Below, piece by piece: positions 59,994-64,000 of a stretch of 64,000 nt of DNA (its first letter is position 1; each line of letters starts with the position of its first letter). Under the pieces are notes generated by a model, which was given only the letters and a program-made list of their open reading frames with translations, was not told the DNA's origin and did not search any database. The DNA comes from Ehretia macrophylla (taxonomy: Eukaryota > Streptophyta > Magnoliopsida > Boraginales > Ehretiaceae): assembly GCA_037974665.1 (NCBI GenBank), contig CM075765.1:11892001-11956000 (forward strand), written 5' to 3'. The position numbers and the translations under genes are program-made.

Positions 59994-60166
59994 AATAAAA
60001 ATTTAATTTACCACTAACATAGCAAATAAATGGAACAAAGAGTGTAAAAAACCTGAATGAGGGAAACAAGAACGACACTCTACTAAGATAACAAATAAAA
60101 CAACCTAAAGGAATTAGAAAAATAACCACGTTAAACATGAGATATGCAAAAAAGAAAAAAAATAAT
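58609..60166 (-). mobile_element. Athila-type element B, spacer between pol and the env-like ORF, with microsatellites
   Basis: There is no coding homology. Simple repeats are (GA)n/(GT)n at 59399-59439, five GATTTT units at 59771-59800 and a (TA)14 tract at 59961-59988. Long A/T-rich tracts lie around 59240-59350 and 59565-59615 and yield spurious lysine/phenylalanine-rich ORFs. Confidence 0.7.
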
Positions 60167-61620
60167 CTAAAATAAATAACGACATAAACAAATTAATCTG
60201 GGTTGCCTCCCAGTAGCACTATGTTTAATGTCTTTAGCTAGACGACCTGCATGTTCAATCATGATAGGTAGGATCTCTCAGATCCATGGACTCAACCTCT
60301 GCATTTGGAATCAATTGCTCTATGGTCGGCTTTAGTCTTTGCCCATTCACCATCAATTTTTGTCCGTCTCTGGTGTCCTAAATTTGGACAGCGCTAGAGG
60401 GAAACACTTGCACTACCTCAAAAGGACCATCCCATCTAGATCTCAGCTTACCTAGAAACAAACGAAGTTTAGCGTTAAAGAGCCAAACTTTCTAGTGAGG
60501 TTCAAACATTTTGTGAAGGATCATCTTATCGTGTACTCATTTTATCATCTCCTTATATAGTTTAGCACTCTCATAAGCCTCTAAATGCATCTCATCTAGT
60601 TCATTAAGCTGAAGTTTTCGCTCAAGCCCTGCTTTATGGAAATCAAAGTTAAGACATTTAATGGCCCAAAATGCCCTGTGCTCTAACTCGACAAGTAAAT
60701 GAAATGATTTACCATATACCAGCTGAAAATGTGACATACTTATAAGGGTCTTAAATGCAGTCCTATAAGCTTAAAGTGCATCATGCAAATGCGTGGACCA
60801 ATCCTTCCTATCGGGGCAAACCATTTTCTCTAGAATAGATTTAATTTCACGGTTCGATACCTCGACTTGCCCACTTGTTTGAGGATGATAAGGAGTGGCT
60901 ATTTTGTGTATGATCGAATACTTTCAAAGTAACGCCTCGAATGCACGATATGTAAAATGACTCCCCCAATTACTAATGATAGCTCTAGGTGTGCCAAACC
61001 TGCAAAAAATGTTCTCTCTAAGGAATTGGAGGACTACTTTATGATAATTAGTTCTAGTGGCAACTGCCTCCACCCATTTAGAAACATAATCGACCCTAAC
61101 AAGAATGTAGGTGAAACCAAAGGAAACGGGGAAGGGACCCATGAAGTCTATGCCCTAAACATCAAAAATTTTACACACAATAATAGGACTAAGAGGCATC
61201 ATATCCCTTTTCCATCGCACCCGTGCATTGGCACCTTTCATATGTTTTGCTGAACTTATGTGCATCATCAAATAACGAAGGCCAATAGAAACGACATTGA
61301 AGCACTTTGGACGCCGTACGACGTCCACGAAAGTGACCTCCACTTTCTTGAGTGTGGCAGAAAGACAAAATGCTCTGTTGTTCACACTTGGGGATACACC
61401 TGCGAATAATTTGATCAGAACAAATACGAAAAAGGTCAGGATCCTCCCAAACATAAAACCTAATCTGTGAAATGAATCGATCTTTTTCAGATTTAGTCCA
61501 CCCTTTGGGTAGCTCTCCTACGGCTAGATAGTTTACAATATGCACATACCAAGGAGCCTTAGAGGTGGTAACGGCCAAGAGTTGTTCATCAGGAAGGGCA
61601 TCATTTAATGAGATAGGGTT
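60167..61620 (-). pseudogene. Athila-type element B integrase
   Basis: The N-terminal zinc finger reads [11 protein letters not shown]...YERCQCTG, with the third ligand Cys replaced by Tyr. The core has MGPFPVSFG, VRVDYVSKWVEA (Asp) and RAIISNWGSHF, where the second Asp is Asn. The C-terminus has [24 protein letters not shown] and LQLNELDEM, then SRWDGPFEV and ATGRQPRLIC to a TAG at 60167-60169. Integrase joins cDNA ends to the genome; the lost Asp and several stops make this copy inactive. Confidence 0.82.
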
Positions 61621-62140
61621 ATTAGATCCCTCGGTCAGAATACGAGAAAGATGGTCAGCAACCACATTCTCAGTGCCTTTCTTATCTCTAATGGTCAAAT
61701 CAAGCTTTTGCAACAAGAGAAGCCATCTAATCAAGCGTGGTTTGGCATCCTTTTTAGCCAAAAGGTACCTAAGAGCAGTATGATCTAAAAAGACAATCAC
61801 TTTAGACCCAAGGATATAAGCCCTGAATTTTTATAATACAAACACAACAACTAGCAACTCTTTTTCAGTGGTGGTGTAGTTTTTTTGTGTGTCATCTAGA
61901 GTGCGATTAGAATAATAGATAACATGTAGGACTCTATCCTTTCGTTGACCTAAGACTACTTCTACAGCATAATCGGATGCATCACACATGATCTTGGAAG
62001 ACAAGGAATAATCAGAGGATTGTATGATGGGAGTTGAGGAAATGGAAGCCTTTAAGGTCTCAAAGGCACTCGTGCATGCTTTATCAAAAGTAAATGGAGT
62101 GTCCTATGTAAGTAATGTAGATATTTTGCTAAAGTCTTGA
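61621..62140 (-). pseudogene. Athila-type element B RNase H
   Basis: [22 protein letters not shown] and [20 protein letters not shown] (61800-61620) are the end of the Ty3 RNase H and its connection. Upstream wording (DYAVEVVLGQRK, KELLVV) is recognisable with frame breaks. Confidence 0.75.
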
Positions 62141-62960
62141 ATGAATCGACGATAAAAATCAGCATGGCCAAGAAAAGACCTTACCTGCTTCACCGTTGTA
62201 GGTGGTGGAAGACTTGCAATTATATCTATTTTTTCCTTGTCTACCCTGACCCCAACCAATGAGACCACGTGACCTAAGACTATACCCTCTCAAACCATAA
62301 AATGGCTCTTTTCCCAACTGAGGACCAGATTAGACTCTTGACACTTCTTTAAAACCAATGACAAGTTATGCAAACAATTGTCAAATGATGCACCAAAAAT
62401 TGAAAAATCATCCATGAAAACTTCCAAAAAATCATCCAACATGTTAGTAAAAATAGACATCATACATCGCTGAAATGTGGCGGGTGCATTACAAGGACCA
62501 AAAGGCATCCTCCTATATGCAAATGTTCCAAAGGGGCATGTAAATGTAGTATTTTCCTGGTCTTCAGGGAAGACAGGAACCTAATTATACCTAAAATACC
62601 CATCTAGGAAACAATAATATCTTTGCCCAGCTAACCTATCTAGGATCTGATCAATGAAAGGAAGAGGGAAGTGGTCCTTGCGAGTCATAGAATTTAGCTT
62701 CCTGTAATCAATGCAGAGTCGCCACCCAATGGTGGTACATGTTAGAACCAACTCCCTTTGGGTATTGGGAACAACGGTGATCCCAGACTTCTTGGGTACT
62801 ACCTGAACGGGACTGACCCATGTGCTATCAGAAATAAGGTAGATGATGCCTGCGTCAAGCAGCATAACTACCTCTTTTTTCACGACCTATCTCATATTAG
62901 GCTTCAACCTACGTTGCATCTCTCTGGAAGGCCGAGCACTTTCCTCTAAGTGAATTCTAT
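62141..62960 (-). pseudogene. Athila-type element B reverse transcriptase
   Basis: MLLDAGIIYLISDSTWVSPVQ, WRLCIDYRKLNSMTRKDHFP and FLDGYFRYN are followed by a TAG in place of the usual Gln. MPFGPCNAPATFQRCMM and the catalytic FMDD (62407-62418, intact) follow, then LSWEKSHFMV with TGA in place of a codon that is usually CGA, and SFLGHADFYRRFIQDFS. The enzyme would synthesise element cDNA. Confidence 0.85.
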
Positions 62961-64000
62961 GCATGCAGAATGAAGGGTCAATGCCTTTCAAGTCGGCTAC
63001 TATCTACCCTAAGGCCTCTTTATTAGTTTTCAAAACCTCTATCAACCTAGACTCTTGGTTACTATTAAGATCAGATGTAATAATGCACAGAAGAGTCTCC
63101 TCAGGGCCAAGAAAAGCATACTTGAGATTGGAAGGAAGAGGCTTCAACTCGAGCTCAATAGGAGATTAAGTGGAGGGTAGCATGGGCTCCTTCGAGGGAG
63201 TGGGAAGGGGTTCAAGCATACATGTATGCGACTTGACATCCATGAGGGGGATAAAATCTAACAAAGCATTAACTTCTCTCACAGATTTCTCTATGTCAAA
63301 ATCCCCCATCCCAAAGTAAGCTAAAGTTGTCTCTAAAGGGTCGCCCTGCACAAGAGTAGAGAAGGATTCTTGGACTAAGGAATCTATTTCATCAATTAGA
63401 AAACATTTAGGACCCTTGTCGTGACTAAGAAGCTTGGCTAAATTAGCCACGTTTAATCTCACCTTCATATTCCCAAAAGATATATCTATCTCCCCAGTTC
63501 TACAGTTAATTTTAGCATTGGCCGTGGCCAAGAAGGGTCTACCAAGGATGATAGGGATGTAGGATCCACGCAACTCATTCGGCTCCATGTCGAGCACAAT
63601 GAAATCGACAAGGAAATAGAACTTATCAACTCCAATAAGTACATCCTCCACCACCCCCTGAGGAACCTTAATTGACCTATCTGCTAATTGAAGAGTTACA
63701 AGAGTTTCTTTCAACTCCCCAAAATCTAATTGCTCATACACAATATAAGGTCGCAAGTTCACACTCGCCCCAAAGTCAAAGAGTGCTCGGTCAATACGGT
63801 GCTTACCTATGATGCATAGGACAGTGAAAACACCAGGGTCTTTCCACTTAGGGGGAGATGGAGATGTCAAGATGCAACTAACTTTCTCAGTCAGTCTTAC
63901 CTTTTGGGGAACATGTACCTGATGCTTACGCGTATGAGTGCATAAGTCTTTGAGGAACTTTGCATATACTGGGATTTGCTTAATGACCTCTAAGAAAGGC
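62961..64000 (-). pseudogene. Athila-type element B gag end and aspartic protease
   Basis: The window end reads LEVIKQIPVYAKFLKDLC and KVSCILTSPSPPKWKDPG, the gag-protease junction typical of Athila elements. The protease reads RALFDFGASVNLRPYIVYEQL (active-site D-F-G-A-S instead of the usual D-L-G-A-S), VEDVLIGVDKFYFLVDFIVLDM and PIILGRPFLATANAKINC. This piece (63166-63870) is open; it continues beyond the window. Confidence 0.85.

Larger units (their letters stand above)
53136..64000 (-). mobile_element. Athila-type Ty3 element B (right end outside the window)
   Basis: On the minus strand the element reads gag end, protease, RT, RNase H, integrase, env-like ORF, 3' non-coding region and 3' LTR. 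TATGT (53131-53135) would be its left target duplication. Protein wording resembles element A but the two are clearly diverged. It also carries the solo LTR 55739-57101. Confidence 0.85.

Noticed and set aside
59198..60138. Phenylalanine/leucine-rich and lysine-rich ORFs
   Set aside because: They are translations of A/T tracts and microsatellites in a non-coding spacer.

Overview
This is nuclear DNA from a flowering plant, most likely a eudicot. It holds a degraded plant cytochrome P450 gene with an intron, plant LTR retrotransposons (Tekay/Del chromovirus, Athila-type Ty3, Copia-like), a TRIM, a MITE-like foldback in an intron, and AT-rich sequence rich in stop codons. I see no intact gene. 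Every coding stretch carries stops, frameshifts or truncations, so the window is a nested retrotransposon cluster around the P450 relic and one DUF4283/zinc-knuckle relic.

Layout. 1-703, 7806-7965 and 8915-9529 are the P450 pseudogene. Its first exon is split by a 7.1 kb insertion (704-7800, target duplication ATAAG), which is a very long solo LTR itself hit by an opposite-strand solo LTR (3525-5960, TATAT). 11816 to about 35428 is Athila-type element A on the minus strand: 3' LTR 11816-13347, pol pieces 19135-20263 and 32646-34832, and a clipped 5' LTR 34833-35428. It is split by a solo LTR (14085-18419), a complete 12.4 kb Tekay-like element (20264-32645, with a solo LTR 21310-23828 in its 3' LTR), and a solo LTR at its right edge (35429-36788, GTTTG). 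37910-38232 is a Copia-type LTR. 38589-45591 is a complete LTR element without coding capacity. 45594-46397 is the DUF4283 relic. 46430-53135 is a second non-coding LTR element, with a TRIM (48644-49239) in its 5' LTR; its 3' LTR is cut by Athila-type element B, which runs from 53136 past the window end. B has a 3' LTR, a solo LTR insertion (55739-57101, ATGGG), an env-like ORF and pol.

Most interesting result. Nearly all the Tekay-type and related non-coding LTRs, on both strands, share one architecture: a TATA-like box, then about 180-230 bp downstream a GT splice donor, then an apparent intron of about 0.44-3.3 kb ending in TTTCAG/TTTTAG-like acceptors. Just upstream of most acceptors, at a nearly fixed 21-23 nt, is a hairpin. 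The solo LTR at 55739-57101 matches the LTRs of 38589-45591 end to end except that it lacks exactly the predicted intron (AAG joined to GAAAT). This suggests that LTR leader transcripts are spliced and that spliced RNA can be copied back into the genome. A microhomology deletion sharing AGG is the competing explanation.

The non-coding elements and the TRIM keep a short pol-end/polypurine box like that of the Tekay-like element, and those with a visible primer-binding site use the same initiator-tRNA type. They are therefore plausible parasites of its machinery. All splice, structure and family statements come from reading and hand alignment; no search or folding program was run.
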